Shown here: piece after piece, positions 1 through 6,759 of the stretch | Position numbering within the stretch: the stretch's first letter is position 1 | How the letters are laid out: each line of letters starts with the position of its first letter | Source of the DNA: Prolixibacteraceae bacterium UBA6029 | GTDB taxonomy: Bacteria; Bacteroidota; Bacteroidia; Bacteroidales; Prolixibacteraceae | Length of the DNA: 10,842 nt | Assembly (NCBI GenBank): GCA_002429385.1 | Contig: DIZL01000009.1 | Location: 52,598 to 63,439, forward strand | Direction: 5' to 3' | Made by a program: the position numbers and the translations under genes | The notes under the pieces: generated by a model | Database searches by the model: none | The model's input: only the letters and a program-made list of their open reading frames with translations | What the model was told of the DNA's origin: nothing

Positions 1-103
1 CCCGGATACGAGGCGGATAGCTGACAAACAGAACCCAGGGCTCACCCAAAAGGGTGAACGTTCTGAAATTGATCTCAATTAAAGGATAACCTGTAGACCT
101 GAC
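1..103. other. Unassigned left edge, downstream of the DUF4395 gene
   Basis: No gene can be assigned. The minus strand stays open for 34 codons from 103 to the window edge, in the same frame as the DUF4395 gene and directly after its TAG stop, but it has no ATG. The plus strand has a 27-codon open stretch ending in TAA at 80-82. A small perfect hairpin (6-bp stem 42-47 with 52-57, AAAA loop) is present but no T-run follows it on either strand, so it is not a convincing terminator. Confidence 0.3.
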
Positions 104-544
104 CTATTTTTTGTAGAAGGGAAGTACCAGGTAGGTATAGATCATGCAGCCAATGCAGATGGCGAAGAAAAACTCAAGGGCGGCAAAGAATGTTAAAATG
201 CCGGCAACGATAACGGAGGTCAGTTTTAAGTTGAGAATAAACAATATGCCAATCACGGCTGACATTAGAAATCCCAATCGGGCGGCAAATATCTTGGGGG
301 CCTTATCAATCATTCGGACGGGAAAATTGAGCGAATTCGTCAGCGAATGACTGGCGTAACTGATGGGACTGAATTTTAGGAAGGTAAAGCCACGGACGAA
401 GAAATCGGCCATCAGGAATACAAACAGGAACACTGAATTCAGGAGAAAGGCAAGGACTACGGTTATGATGGCAAACAAGGCATTAAAGCGTGTAACCTGC
501 TCATTGACTCGCTGATCGGATATGGGGCATACGATGTTTTTCAT
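104..544 (-). CDS. DUF4395 family integral membrane protein
   Basis: This 146-residue membrane protein matches the DUF4395 pattern. It has an N-terminal Cys-Pro (C6-P7) before the first membrane segment, hydrophobic segments at about 22-45, 92-107 and 109-140, the conserved DFFVRGF block (47-53), KAPKIFAARLG (81-91), and a CIGC cysteine pair (130-133) in the last membrane segment. Length is normal for the family and the protein ends naturally after the last segment. The ATG at 544-542 is the only start that keeps the conserved Cys near the N-terminus. DUF4395 has no established function. The paired cysteines and the frequent association of such proteins with thiol chemistry suggest a redox role, but that is inference. 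It is divergent from the men operon and shares the 545-796 spacer with it, so it is probably a separate transcription unit. Confidence 0.88.
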   Translation of the reverse strand: MKNIVCPISDQRVNEQVTRFNALFAIITVVLAFLLNSVFLFVFLMADFFVRGFTFLKFSPISYASHSLTNSLNFPVRMIDKAPKIFAARLGFLMSAVIGILFILNLKLTSVIVAGILTFFAALEFFFAICIGCMIYTYLVLPFYKK

Positions 545-796
545 AAATTGAATTATATATTTCTAAGTATTGAAACAATGGGATCCGGATTTTGATTGAT
601 CCCTTCAGTAATAAAAGACAAATATGTATTTTATTATTCATGAAGGCACAGGATAGCCGATTAAAAACATCTCCATTAATAATTTGTTAAAACAGCGGAG
701 TTTATGACAACCTCTTTCGTTGGAATGTTCAATTTCTCCATAATAATTGGCTGCTTCGTTGCATTTTTCTAATTTCACACTTTTAAATTTATCTGC
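545..796. other. Divergent intergenic spacer between DUF4395 and men genes
   Basis: This AT-rich 252-base spacer separates two divergent genes and must carry both promoters. It contains an interrupted inverted repeat, GGGATC at 580-585 with GATCCC at 598-603, about 36 bases upstream of the minus-strand start. That could be an operator or simply chance. No open frame with gene-like character is seen. A candidate promoter for the plus-strand operon is listed separately. Confidence 0.5.
747..777 (+). promoter_or_regulatory. Candidate Bacteroidota promoter for the men operon
   Basis: A TTG at 747-749 is followed after 20 bases by TAATTTCA (770-777), which agrees with the Bacteroidota -7 element TAnnTTTG at six positions but has CA in place of the final TG. 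Transcription would begin near 783-786, leaving a very short leader to the ATG at 797 or about 45 bases to the alternative ATG at 830. The match is imperfect, so this is only a plausible site. Confidence 0.35.
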
Positions 797-1234
797 ATGA
801 TATTTCCAAAGCTTACCATCACAACTCCAATGGAGTTAATCAATCAGTATGTGAAAGATACGATGATCGATCATCTCGGGATTCGCTTTACGGCGCTTGG
901 CGATGGTTGGGTCGAAGCCAGTATGCCAGTTGACCAGCGTACCTTTCGCCCCGGCGGTTTTCTTCACGGAGGGGCCAACCTGGTGCTTGCCGAGACAGTC
1001 GCCGGGCTGGGGTCTATGTTGATGGTTGATATTCAGGAATTTGACATCCTGGGTATGCAGGTGAGCGCCAATCACACCGGGAGTGTGGCTGAGGGTTCGG
1101 TCTATGCCCGGGCCGACATTGTGCACGCAGGCTTCCAGACGCATTTGTGGAATATTGAAATCCGAAGTGAATCGGGTAAGCTGATCTCGACAGCCAGAGT
1201 GACGAACATGATTGTTAGAAGGAATGAAAAATAA
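797..1234 (+). CDS. menI: PaaI/MenI-like hotdog acyl-CoA thioesterase, probably DHNA-CoA thioesterase
   Basis: This 145-residue single-domain hotdog-fold thioesterase has the family signature: a long helix region with H57-G58-G59, followed by the A-E-T motif whose Glu66 corresponds to the catalytic acid of the PaaI/YdiI group. The block MPVDQRTFRPGG just before it is also typical. Members of this group release CoA from 1,4-dihydroxy-2-naphthoyl-CoA. Its place as first gene of a menF-menD-menB-menA operon supports that role here, in the cytoplasm. The ATG at 797 is used because it is first. The ATG at 830 (residue 12) gives about 134 residues, begins right at the conserved part, and may be the true start, since the first 11 residues look unlike the family. 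The gene overlaps menF by 11 bases. Other PaaI-type substrates cannot be excluded by sequence alone. Confidence 0.85.
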   Translation: MIFPKLTITTPMELINQYVKDTMIDHLGIRFTALGDGWVEASMPVDQRTFRPGGFLHGGANLVLAETVAGLGSMLMVDIQEFDILGMQVSANHTGSVAEGSVYARADIVHAGFQTHLWNIEIRSESGKLISTARVTNMIVRRNEK

Positions 1235-2336
1235 TACAAAGATCGCAGCTGTTCTCGATCAGTTACTGGAAAAACATATTGCCTTTGCGGCGTGGTTTTT
1301 CCCTCAGGATTCGCGCATGGGTCTGCTGGCCGGCAATGCGTCGGATGTCGAATTCTTCAGTGAGTTCAATCGGCTTAACGGTGAGGCCGGATTTGTATTT
1401 GCGCCCTTCCGCATCACGGATCAAAGCCCTGTGATTTTGCTTAAGCCAAAGGTCTATCTGGAAGACTTTTATGCTGAAGAACAACTGGATATCGATAGTC
1501 TTGAACCTTTTGAGCCTGTTCAGGAGACAGCAGCCTGCAAATTTCAATCGAAAGAGGATTACCTGAAACTGATCGGTGAAACCATTGCAGCCATTCGTGA
1601 AGGGGCGCTTTCGAAGGTGATCATCTCACGCCGGATACCCGTAAAAAGAACAGAAACTTCGATTGGAACAACCTTTTTACAGCTTCAGGACCAGACTCCA
1701 AACGCGTTTACTTTCCTGGTGAACCTGCCCCTTGCAGGCCTCTGGATGGGGGCAACCCCCGAGGTATTGATCCAGTCGGAGGGCGAAAACTTCGAGACGG
1801 TATCTCTGGCCGGTACTCAGGTAAGGAACCCGGATGCCGAAGAATATTACTGGAGCACGAAGGATATTGAAGAACAAGCATTTGTCTCAAGGTATATGCT
1901 GGACGTGTTCTTTAATTTTGATATCCATCAGTATAAGACCAGGGGGCCAGAAACACTGGAAAGCGGTAAGGTGGCTCATTTGAAGACTTCGTTCTTCTTT
2001 CCGGCGAATAAAATTGCAGACTGTTTGGGTAATTTCATTGCCGATCTGCATCCTACACCTGCAGTCTGCGGATTGCCGAAAGATCTTGCAGCAGAATATA
2101 TTCTGAACAATGAAGGTTATGAACGTAAATATTATACGGGATACCTGGGACTCTGGAGGTTAAACCAGCAGGTGTCGCTCTATGTGAATCTGCGTTCGAT
2201 GGAAATTACCCCCGAAGAGTATATTCTTTATGCGGGAGGCGGAATTACGGCGCGGTCGGTTCCTGAAAAGGAATGGGACGAGACCAATCAGAAGGCCGGG
2301 ACCTTGTTGTCAGTTCTTAATAAAAACAGGAGATGA
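1224..2336 (+). CDS. menF: Isochorismate synthase (chorismate-utilising enzyme)
   Basis: This enzyme converts chorismate to isochorismate, the first committed step of the classical menaquinone pathway. The 370-residue protein has a divergent N-terminal half and a C-terminal chorismate-binding domain from about 108. The landmarks are GALSKVIISRR with Lys131 as the likely base that activates water, GATPE (176-180), LAGTQ (195-199), acidic residues Glu216/Glu217 in the metal-binding helix, HPTPAVCGLP (276-285), Arg324 in the VNLRSMEI strand, and AGGGIT (337-342). A Lys at 131 fits hydroxylating synthases such as MenF or EntC better than anthranilate synthase. The operon context makes MenF the natural call. 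The ATG at 1224 lies inside the 3' end of the thioesterase gene (11-base overlap), and a TTG at 1212 is also in frame. An AGAAGG lies directly before the ATG, too close to be an ideal ribosome site. The stop overlaps the menD start as ATGA, so the two are probably translationally coupled. Confidence 0.93.
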   Translation: MKNNTKIAAVLDQLLEKHIAFAAWFFPQDSRMGLLAGNASDVEFFSEFNRLNGEAGFVFAPFRITDQSPVILLKPKVYLEDFYAEEQLDIDSLEPFEPVQETAACKFQSKEDYLKLIGETIAAIREGALSKVIISRRIPVKRTETSIGTTFLQLQDQTPNAFTFLVNLPLAGLWMGATPEVLIQSEGENFETVSLAGTQVRNPDAEEYYWSTKDIEEQAFVSRYMLDVFFNFDIHQYKTRGPETLESGKVAHLKTSFFFPANKIADCLGNFIADLHPTPAVCGLPKDLAAEYILNNEGYERKYYTGYLGLWRLNQQVSLYVNLRSMEITPEEYILYAGGGITARSVPEKEWDETNQKAGTLLSVLNKNRR

Positions 2337-4036
2337 TAAGTACTAAAAAACACATTCAACAGCTGGCTGCCCTGCTCCTGAAAAAGGGGATTACCGATAT
2401 TGTCATTTCTCCGGGAAGCCGTAACTCGCCGATGATCAATACCTTTTCGGGCATTAAGGCTTTTCATTGCAGGAACATTGCAGATGAGCGGAGCGCGGCC
2501 TATTTCGCTCTGGGACTGGCGCTGGCGAAGCAGAAACCGGTGGCGATTGTCTGTACTTCAGGCACGGCTACCTTGAATTATGCGCCTGCTGTGGCCGAAG
2601 CCTTCTACCAAAATATCCCCCTGATTATACTCACGGCTGACCGGCCTGATTACTGGATTGACCAGGCTGAAAGCCAATGCATCCGTCAGGAAAACATCTA
2701 TCAGAATTTCACCAAAAAGGGAGTGAGTTTACCCCTGGGCGAATCGGAAAAGGAACTCTGGATGGCCTCCCGTCAGATCAGTGAATGCCTGAACCTTGCC
2801 GTTTCAGGGACTCCGGGCCCGATACACATCAACATACCGCTGGAAGAACCCCTGCATCAACTGGTTGAAGCCGAACTTCCCCCGGTAAAAATCATTGAAC
2901 TAACCGGAAGCTCATGCAGCCTAAGCGAAAAGGAGATTTCCTCTTTGGCCGAAACGATCAGTCAATCGCGAAAGATACTGATCCTGGCAGGTCAGCTGAA
3001 CCCAACGCCAAGACTGGAAAGTGCGCTGGTCGAACTGGTTGAAAAATCAGGGGCTGCAGTTATACACGAACATCTGTCGAATCTATACGATCCTTGCTTT
3101 GTGGGTAGCATTGATGCACTGATGGCGTCTATCCACGAAGAATCGCCTTTCGATTACCAGCCTGACCTGCTCATCACCTTTGGCGGGCAACTGGTTTCCA
3201 AGGCGATCAGGCAGTTTCTGCGGAAAAACAAGCCTGCGCAACACTGGCACCTGAGTTCGGGAGGCGAACATTTTGACACCTATCAGTCCCTGACCCGGGT
3301 AATAAAGACCGATGCAAGGACTCTTTTTGAATTGCTTTCAGAGCGGATACAGCCAAGTGACAAGAACTATTTACAGCGCTTGAAAAGTAAGGAAGTACGG
3401 GTTAATCAGCTTCGCAACGAATTTGTGGGGAACATTGAATTCTGCGATCTGAAAGCCTTTGATCTGATCAGGCAGAGCATACCCTCAAACTCGGTGGTTC
3501 ATCTGGGCAACAGTTCACCGGTAAGGTATGCGCTGATCCACAAGCGTGTTGAAGGGGTATCCTATTTCTGCAACAGGGGCACCGCCGGAATTGACGGCTG
3601 CCTGTCGACTGCGGTTGGGTTTGCCAGTCAGTCGGATCAGTTGAATACCATCATCCTGGGCGACTTGTCGTTCTTCTATGATTCAAATGCCTTGTGGAAT
3701 AAATACATTGGAGCCAACCTGCGGATCATTGTGATTCATAATGGCGGCGGAAACATATTCGGAATGATCAAAGGGCCATCCGATTCACCTGCATACGCTG
3801 AACATTTTTTTACAGAAAACACCCGTAAAGCCGAAGGGTTGGCACTGGCTTTCGGACTGGATTATCTAAAGGCCGAAAACGATAATGAACTCTCACAGGC
3901 ATTGGGTAAGTTTTATTCGCCGGAACAACGGCAGGCTGCCCTATTGGAGGTCTTCACGGATGCGGAGGTCAATATCAGGGTGTTTAGGGAGTTTTTTAAA
4001 TTTGTAAAATCTAATAAGACGAAATATGGAAATTGA
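2333..4036 (+). CDS. menD: SEPHCHC synthase MenD
   Basis: This ThDP-dependent 2-succinyl-5-enolpyruvyl-6-hydroxy-3-cyclohexene-1-carboxylate synthase joins isochorismate and 2-oxoglutarate-derived succinic semialdehyde. At 567 residues it is full length. It shows the N-terminal ThDP pyrimidine domain with SPGSRNSP (26-33), the catalytic-Glu block DERSAAYFALG (51-61, Glu52) and TADRP (101-105), then a middle domain, and the C-terminal ThDP diphosphate domain with NRGTAGIDG (414-422), the GDLSFFYD metal motif (443-450) and NGGGNIF (470-476). The ATG at 2333 overlaps the menF stop by four bases. The last residues after FREFFKFVK look unusual and AT-rich, and the stop lies inside the next gene. 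The 3' end therefore seems to be where foreign DNA joined, with the last few codons and the stop perhaps supplied by the incoming segment. Catalytic regions are unaffected. Confidence 0.96.
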   Translation: MISTKKHIQQLAALLLKKGITDIVISPGSRNSPMINTFSGIKAFHCRNIADERSAAYFALGLALAKQKPVAIVCTSGTATLNYAPAVAEAFYQNIPLIILTADRPDYWIDQAESQCIRQENIYQNFTKKGVSLPLGESEKELWMASRQISECLNLAVSGTPGPIHINIPLEEPLHQLVEAELPPVKIIELTGSSCSLSEKEISSLAETISQSRKILILAGQLNPTPRLESALVELVEKSGAAVIHEHLSNLYDPCFVGSIDALMASIHEESPFDYQPDLLITFGGQLVSKAIRQFLRKNKPAQHWHLSSGGEHFDTYQSLTRVIKTDARTLFELLSERIQPSDKNYLQRLKSKEVRVNQLRNEFVGNIEFCDLKAFDLIRQSIPSNSVVHLGNSSPVRYALIHKRVEGVSYFCNRGTAGIDGCLSTAVGFASQSDQLNTIILGDLSFFYDSNALWNKYIGANLRIIVIHNGGGNIFGMIKGPSDSPAYAEHFFTENTRKAEGLALAFGLDYLKAENDNELSQALGKFYSPEQRQAALLEVFTDAEVNIRVFREFFKFVKSNKTKYGN

Positions 4037-4625
4037 TTTCTCGATTACAGAAGACAAAATTGATGTCGACTTTCAACGGATTGCGAACGATTTACTTAAT
4101 CATTGGGTTTTGAAAGTTGAAGAAGCTTTGTATCGAATTACAGAAATAGAGTTTTACTATAAAAATGATAAATCTCATAATGATACGTACATTCATGGCA
4201 ATGAATTGCAGAAACAGAAAGGTAAGTGGTACTTTCACGGATCAGGCATTGATTTAACCTTTGGCGAGGGAGAATCTTTTGGCGGAATTCTGATTAGAGC
4301 AATATGTAAGGTCAGTGATAAAGATATTAAATATTGCTACGGCCCTCTAAATTGTATCTTGGAGATATTCAGTAATCTATCAAGTATTTACAAACCTGAA
4401 ATATCTTTTTGTCTTATTCGTGCCAAAGAAGGTCTGTTTGAAATAGAAAAACCTATTCAGGCTCCCAGAATTGGATTGAATCCAGAGAAAGATCCTGAAA
4501 TGTGGAATAAAAACTACCGATTTCTGGTCATGCCAAAACAAAAACATGCAGACAAAACTAGAATAATAGAAGCTATGAAAATACAGGGTTATTCAGAAAT
4601 TGAACAAAATAATATTTGGGGATAA
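4026..4625 (+). CDS. AAG/Mpg (3-methyladenine DNA glycosylase)-like protein
   Basis: This 199-residue protein shows no close match I can name, but its motifs follow the order of the alkyladenine DNA glycosylase (AAG/Mpg) family. RITEIEFYY (37-45) matches the RIxExEAY strand, with Glu42 at the catalytic-base position and Tyr44 at the intercalating/base-stacking tyrosine. A histidine follows (His51 or His57). GKWYFHGSGIDLTFG (66-80) sits where the YVYxxYGMxxxxN strand lies, and GGILIRAI (86-93) matches the LLRA segment with Arg91. YGPLNCILEI (105-114) resembles GPGxLxxALGI, and APRIGL (146-151) with YRFLV (164-168) matches the tPRIGi...RFyv end. It could be a true base-excision enzyme or a relative with another substrate, because the usual YGMHYCLN region is poorly kept. 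Its start overlaps menD by 11 bases and its stop overlaps the next start (TAATG). Base composition is clearly lower in GC than that of menD. Confidence 0.6.
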   Translation: MEIDFSITEDKIDVDFQRIANDLLNHWVLKVEEALYRITEIEFYYKNDKSHNDTYIHGNELQKQKGKWYFHGSGIDLTFGEGESFGGILIRAICKVSDKDIKYCYGPLNCILEIFSNLSSIYKPEISFCLIRAKEGLFEIEKPIQAPRIGLNPEKDPEMWNKNYRFLVMPKQKHADKTRIIEAMKIQGYSEIEQNNIWG

Positions 4626-5485
4626 TGATTTCAGACAGCCAAACAAATAAGATTTACTTTTCAGAACGACTCAGATCAGATTTGAGATTTACTGAAACCT
4701 GCAACCAGATTACCAATATTCTGGATTCGTATAAAGTTGATTATACCTTTCTTGAAAAAACTAAAGATATTTGGGCAAGAGATTTTATGCCCATTCAGGT
4801 ATCGGAAGACAAGTTCATTGAGTACCGTTATGATCCAGACTATTTACAGGGAACACTCCAGGAAAATAAAGTAGAATGTCGAGAAATAAAGACATATCCA
4901 GACATTGTTTGTGATTGGCTCAAACTGAAAACAATAAAAACAGATATCATACTGGATGGCGGAAATGTAATAAAGTCGAAAAACTGTGTTATTCTAACAG
5001 ATAAAATTGTTTCAGAAAACCAATTTTGGTACGACAAAACCAAACTGATTAAGCAGTTGGGAGAATTATTCGAAGTTGATCATGTTGTTCTTATTCCCTG
5101 GTGGACGAAAGAACCTTATGGTCATGCTGACGGAATGCTTCGGTTTATTGATGAGAAGACTGTTATAATCAATGAAGTTGAAAAGACACCAAAACTTGAA
5201 AAAGTATTAAAAGAACTTGGATTGAAATGGGAATATATCCGGTACGAAGTGAAAAATCCAAATGAGGATCTGAATTGGGCTTATATAAATTTCCTGCAAA
5301 CGAAAGACTTGATTTTATTACCAAAGCTGAATATTGATGAGGATGAGCAAGCATTTAAGCAGATCGAGATATATTATCCGGATTATGCCAGTAATAATAG
5401 AATTGTTCAGATTGATATGACCGAAATTGTAAAGGAAGGTGGAGCCTTGAATTGTATTAGTTGGACCATAAAATCGAACCGATGA
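4625..5485 (+). CDS. Compact agmatine/peptidylarginine deiminase family (pentein) enzyme
   Basis: This 286-residue pentein of the agmatine deiminase/PAD_porph family hydrolyses, by family analogy, a guanidino group to a ureido group plus ammonia. The catalytic set is complete: W50-A-R-D53 in KDIWARDFMP, DGGN (111-114), H167 and D169 in GHADG with the RF strand following, and the C-terminal nucleophile Cys277 in GGALNC, ten residues from the end as in agmatine deiminases. It is shorter than typical agmatine deiminases (about 340-370), and the N-terminal EWxPH...WP segment that helps bind agmatine is missing. The substrate may therefore be something else, for example a protein-, peptide- or nucleoside-bound guanidine (inference). 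The ATG at 4625 is preferred because it forms TAATG with the preceding stop. A TTG nine bases upstream is also in frame. No signal peptide is visible, so it is probably cytoplasmic. It is AT-rich like its two partners. Confidence 0.82.
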   Translation: MISDSQTNKIYFSERLRSDLRFTETCNQITNILDSYKVDYTFLEKTKDIWARDFMPIQVSEDKFIEYRYDPDYLQGTLQENKVECREIKTYPDIVCDWLKLKTIKTDIILDGGNVIKSKNCVILTDKIVSENQFWYDKTKLIKQLGELFEVDHVVLIPWWTKEPYGHADGMLRFIDEKTVIINEVEKTPKLEKVLKELGLKWEYIRYEVKNPNEDLNWAYINFLQTKDLILLPKLNIDEDEQAFKQIEIYYPDYASNNRIVQIDMTEIVKEGGALNCISWTIKSNR

Positions 5486-5826
5486 AAATAGTACCTCTTT
5501 ACCGATATGAGAATGTATTTCTTATTGGTCTGGAATCAGACTTTCAGGATGAAAACAATTTGGATGGACTTGTAGCTGTAATCAGCCTACGCAAAAAGAA
5601 AATTGAGTATCCTGCATGGAGTATTCAGAAAATGCTGAAGTTTGGTTATTATTATTGGATAGATGTAAGTGAAAGACAATCCTTGTATGATTTGATTATA
5701 AATGAGTTGGGAGAGGACTTAGTTAATCAAATTGAAGAGAAATTACTTTTCCCTTCTCAGGAAGCAATTGATTCATTGATATGGATTCCGAAGAGACTTG
5801 AAAAAATTAAAGACAAGCAACATACC
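5482..5826 (+). other. Unrecognised ~115-residue segment fused in frame ahead of MenB
   Basis: This is the third coding unit of the AT-rich block. It has no stop codon of its own before menB. The translated segment is soluble-looking and begins MKIVPLYRYENVFLIGLE. It holds an aromatic stretch GYYYWIDVSER near residues 54-64, an amphipathic helix-like part (SLYDLIINELGEDLVNQIEE) and a Lys-rich tail before the MenB Met. I do not recognise a family. It may be a complete small protein that lost its stop codon on insertion, the N-terminal part of a longer truncated gene, or a real regulatory extension. The ATGA overlap with the deiminase gene suggests it was originally translated as the next gene in that unit. 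Confidence 0.6.
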
Positions 5827-6651
5827 ATGAGCATAAACAGACAATGGCAGACCATAAGGGAATACGAAGATATTTTCTTTGATTATTTCGACGGGATAGG
5901 GAAAATCACTATCAACCGCGAACGTTACCGCAATGCCTTCAGACCCACAACGGTGAACGAGATATCGGATGCACTCAAGATCTGCCGTGAGGACCAGAGT
6001 ATCAATGTGGTCGTATTGACAGGCGCAGGGGACAAAGCCTTCTGTGCAGGCGGCGATCAAACGGTGAAAGGGAAAGGCGGATACATCGATAAAGAGGGTA
6101 TCCCACGACTGAACATCCTTGAGGTTCAGAAGCAGATCCGCTCGATGCCCAAACCTGTCATTGCCATGGTAAACGGGTTTGCCATTGGCGGAGGTCATGT
6201 GCTGCATGTGGTGTGCGACATCACAATTGCCAGCGAGAATGCCATCTTCGGACAAACGGGGCCTAAGGTTGGAAGTTTTGATGCCGGTCTGGGTTCTTCC
6301 TACCTGGCTAGTATCGTTGGTCAGAAGAAGGCACGCGAAATATGGTTCATGTGCAGGCAGTATTCTGCTGCCGAGGCTCTTGAAATGGGATTGGTCAATA
6401 AGGTGGTTCCTTTCGATCAGCTGGAAGACGAAGTGGTTGCCTGGGGGCAGAAAATGCAGGAGCACAGCCCGCTGGCCTTGCGGATGCTTAAACTTGGCCT
6501 GAATGCCGAACTCGACGGACAGATAGGCATTCAGGAGTTTGCCGGGAATGCCACACTATTGTATTACCTGACGGAAGAGGCCCAGGAAGGGAAAAATGCC
6601 TTCCTCGAAAAGCGCAAGCCTGACTTTAAAAAATACCCTAAATTCCCTTAG
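5482..6651 (+). CDS. menB: 1,4-dihydroxy-2-naphthoyl-CoA synthase MenB with a foreign N-terminal extension
   Basis: The frame encodes 389 residues from the ATG at 5482, which overlaps the previous stop as ATGA. Residues 1-115 are an unrecognised segment. From the Met encoded at 5827 the protein is a complete 274-residue MenB, a crotonase-fold enzyme that cyclises o-succinylbenzoyl-CoA to DHNA-CoA. MenB landmarks are REYEDI near its start, the oxyanion-hole stretch AGGDQTVKGKGGY, NGFAIGGGH, QTGPKVGSFDAG with the catalytic Ser and Asp, VGQKKAREIW and LTEEAQEGKNAF, ending KPDFKKYPKFP. A Gly in QTGP, where other MenBs have Asp, marks the bicarbonate-dependent (E. coli-type) class. Independent initiation at 5827 would give a normal-length MenB and may be what the cell uses, although no Shine-Dalgarno sequence is seen at either start. 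A TTG at 5461 is also in frame. Base composition changes sharply near 5820, exactly at the fusion point. Confidence 0.93.
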   Translation: MKIVPLYRYENVFLIGLESDFQDENNLDGLVAVISLRKKKIEYPAWSIQKMLKFGYYYWIDVSERQSLYDLIINELGEDLVNQIEEKLLFPSQEAIDSLIWIPKRLEKIKDKQHTMSINRQWQTIREYEDIFFDYFDGIGKITINRERYRNAFRPTTVNEISDALKICREDQSINVVVLTGAGDKAFCAGGDQTVKGKGGYIDKEGIPRLNILEVQKQIRSMPKPVIAMVNGFAIGGGHVLHVVCDITIASENAIFGQTGPKVGSFDAGLGSSYLASIVGQKKAREIWFMCRQYSAAEALEMGLVNKVVPFDQLEDEVVAWGQKMQEHSPLALRMLKLGLNAELDGQIGIQEFAGNATLLYYLTEEAQEGKNAFLEKRKPDFKKYPKFP

Positions 6652-6759
6652 TATAAGATACTTACAGATATAACAAAGTTGTTACTTACAAATGTGTTAC
6701 ATCAGGTTAATTCCCTATATTTCATCACTGAGCATATTCTTTAATGTGAAAAATAATAT
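6652..6759 (+). promoter_or_regulatory. menB-menA spacer, possible menA control region
   Basis: This AT-rich spacer of 108 bases is much longer than the overlaps within the rest of the operon, so menA may have its own promoter. It contains TGTTAC twice, at 6680-6685 and 6695-6700, each part of a TGT...ACA dyad (6680-6690 and 6693-6701), which could be an operator. TATATTTC near 6716-6723 resembles a TAnnTTTG element but lacks a clear TTG 20 bases upstream. A weak hairpin (6650-6654 with 6658-6662) overlaps the end of menB. Nothing here is decisive. Confidence 0.3.

Larger units (their letters stand above)
4026..5826 (+). mobile_element. Putative horizontally acquired three-gene cassette inside the men operon
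   Basis: The block between the end of menD and the native menB start is AT-rich compared with its flanks. Hand counts of single 60-base lines give 16 G+C at 4141-4200, 23 at 5221-5280 and 21 at 5701-5760, against 30 in menD (2641-2700) and 31 in menB (6121-6180). Codon use shifts to A/T-ending codons over the same span. Genes within it overlap tightly (11-base overlap with menD, then TAATG, then ATGA) and none belongs to menaquinone synthesis. The menB sequence resumes intact at 5827. No transposase, terminal inverted repeat or target duplication is visible at the edges, so the mechanism of entry is unknown. Calling it a mobile cassette is inference. Confidence 0.55.

Noticed and set aside
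42..57. Hairpin TCACCC-AAAA-GGGTGA as a terminator for DUF4395
   Set aside because: The stem is only 6 bp with no following T-run on the relevant strand.
1..103. Minus-strand open frame continuing past the DUF4395 stop as a readthrough product
   Set aside because: The DUF4395 protein already ends at its normal length. Thirty-four open codons without a start are compatible with chance.
4616..4627. TTG start for the deiminase
   Set aside because: The ATG at 4625 forms a TAATG overlap with the preceding stop and loses only three unconserved residues.
5461..5484. TTG start for the MenB fusion
   Set aside because: The ATG at 5482 forms the usual ATGA overlap with the deiminase stop. The TTG would lie 25 bases inside the deiminase gene.
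5773..6465. Long minus-strand open frame (230 codons) opposite menB
   Set aside because: It lies wholly antisense to the strongly conserved MenB sequence, and its translation has no recognisable motif. It is a mirror effect of menB codon use.
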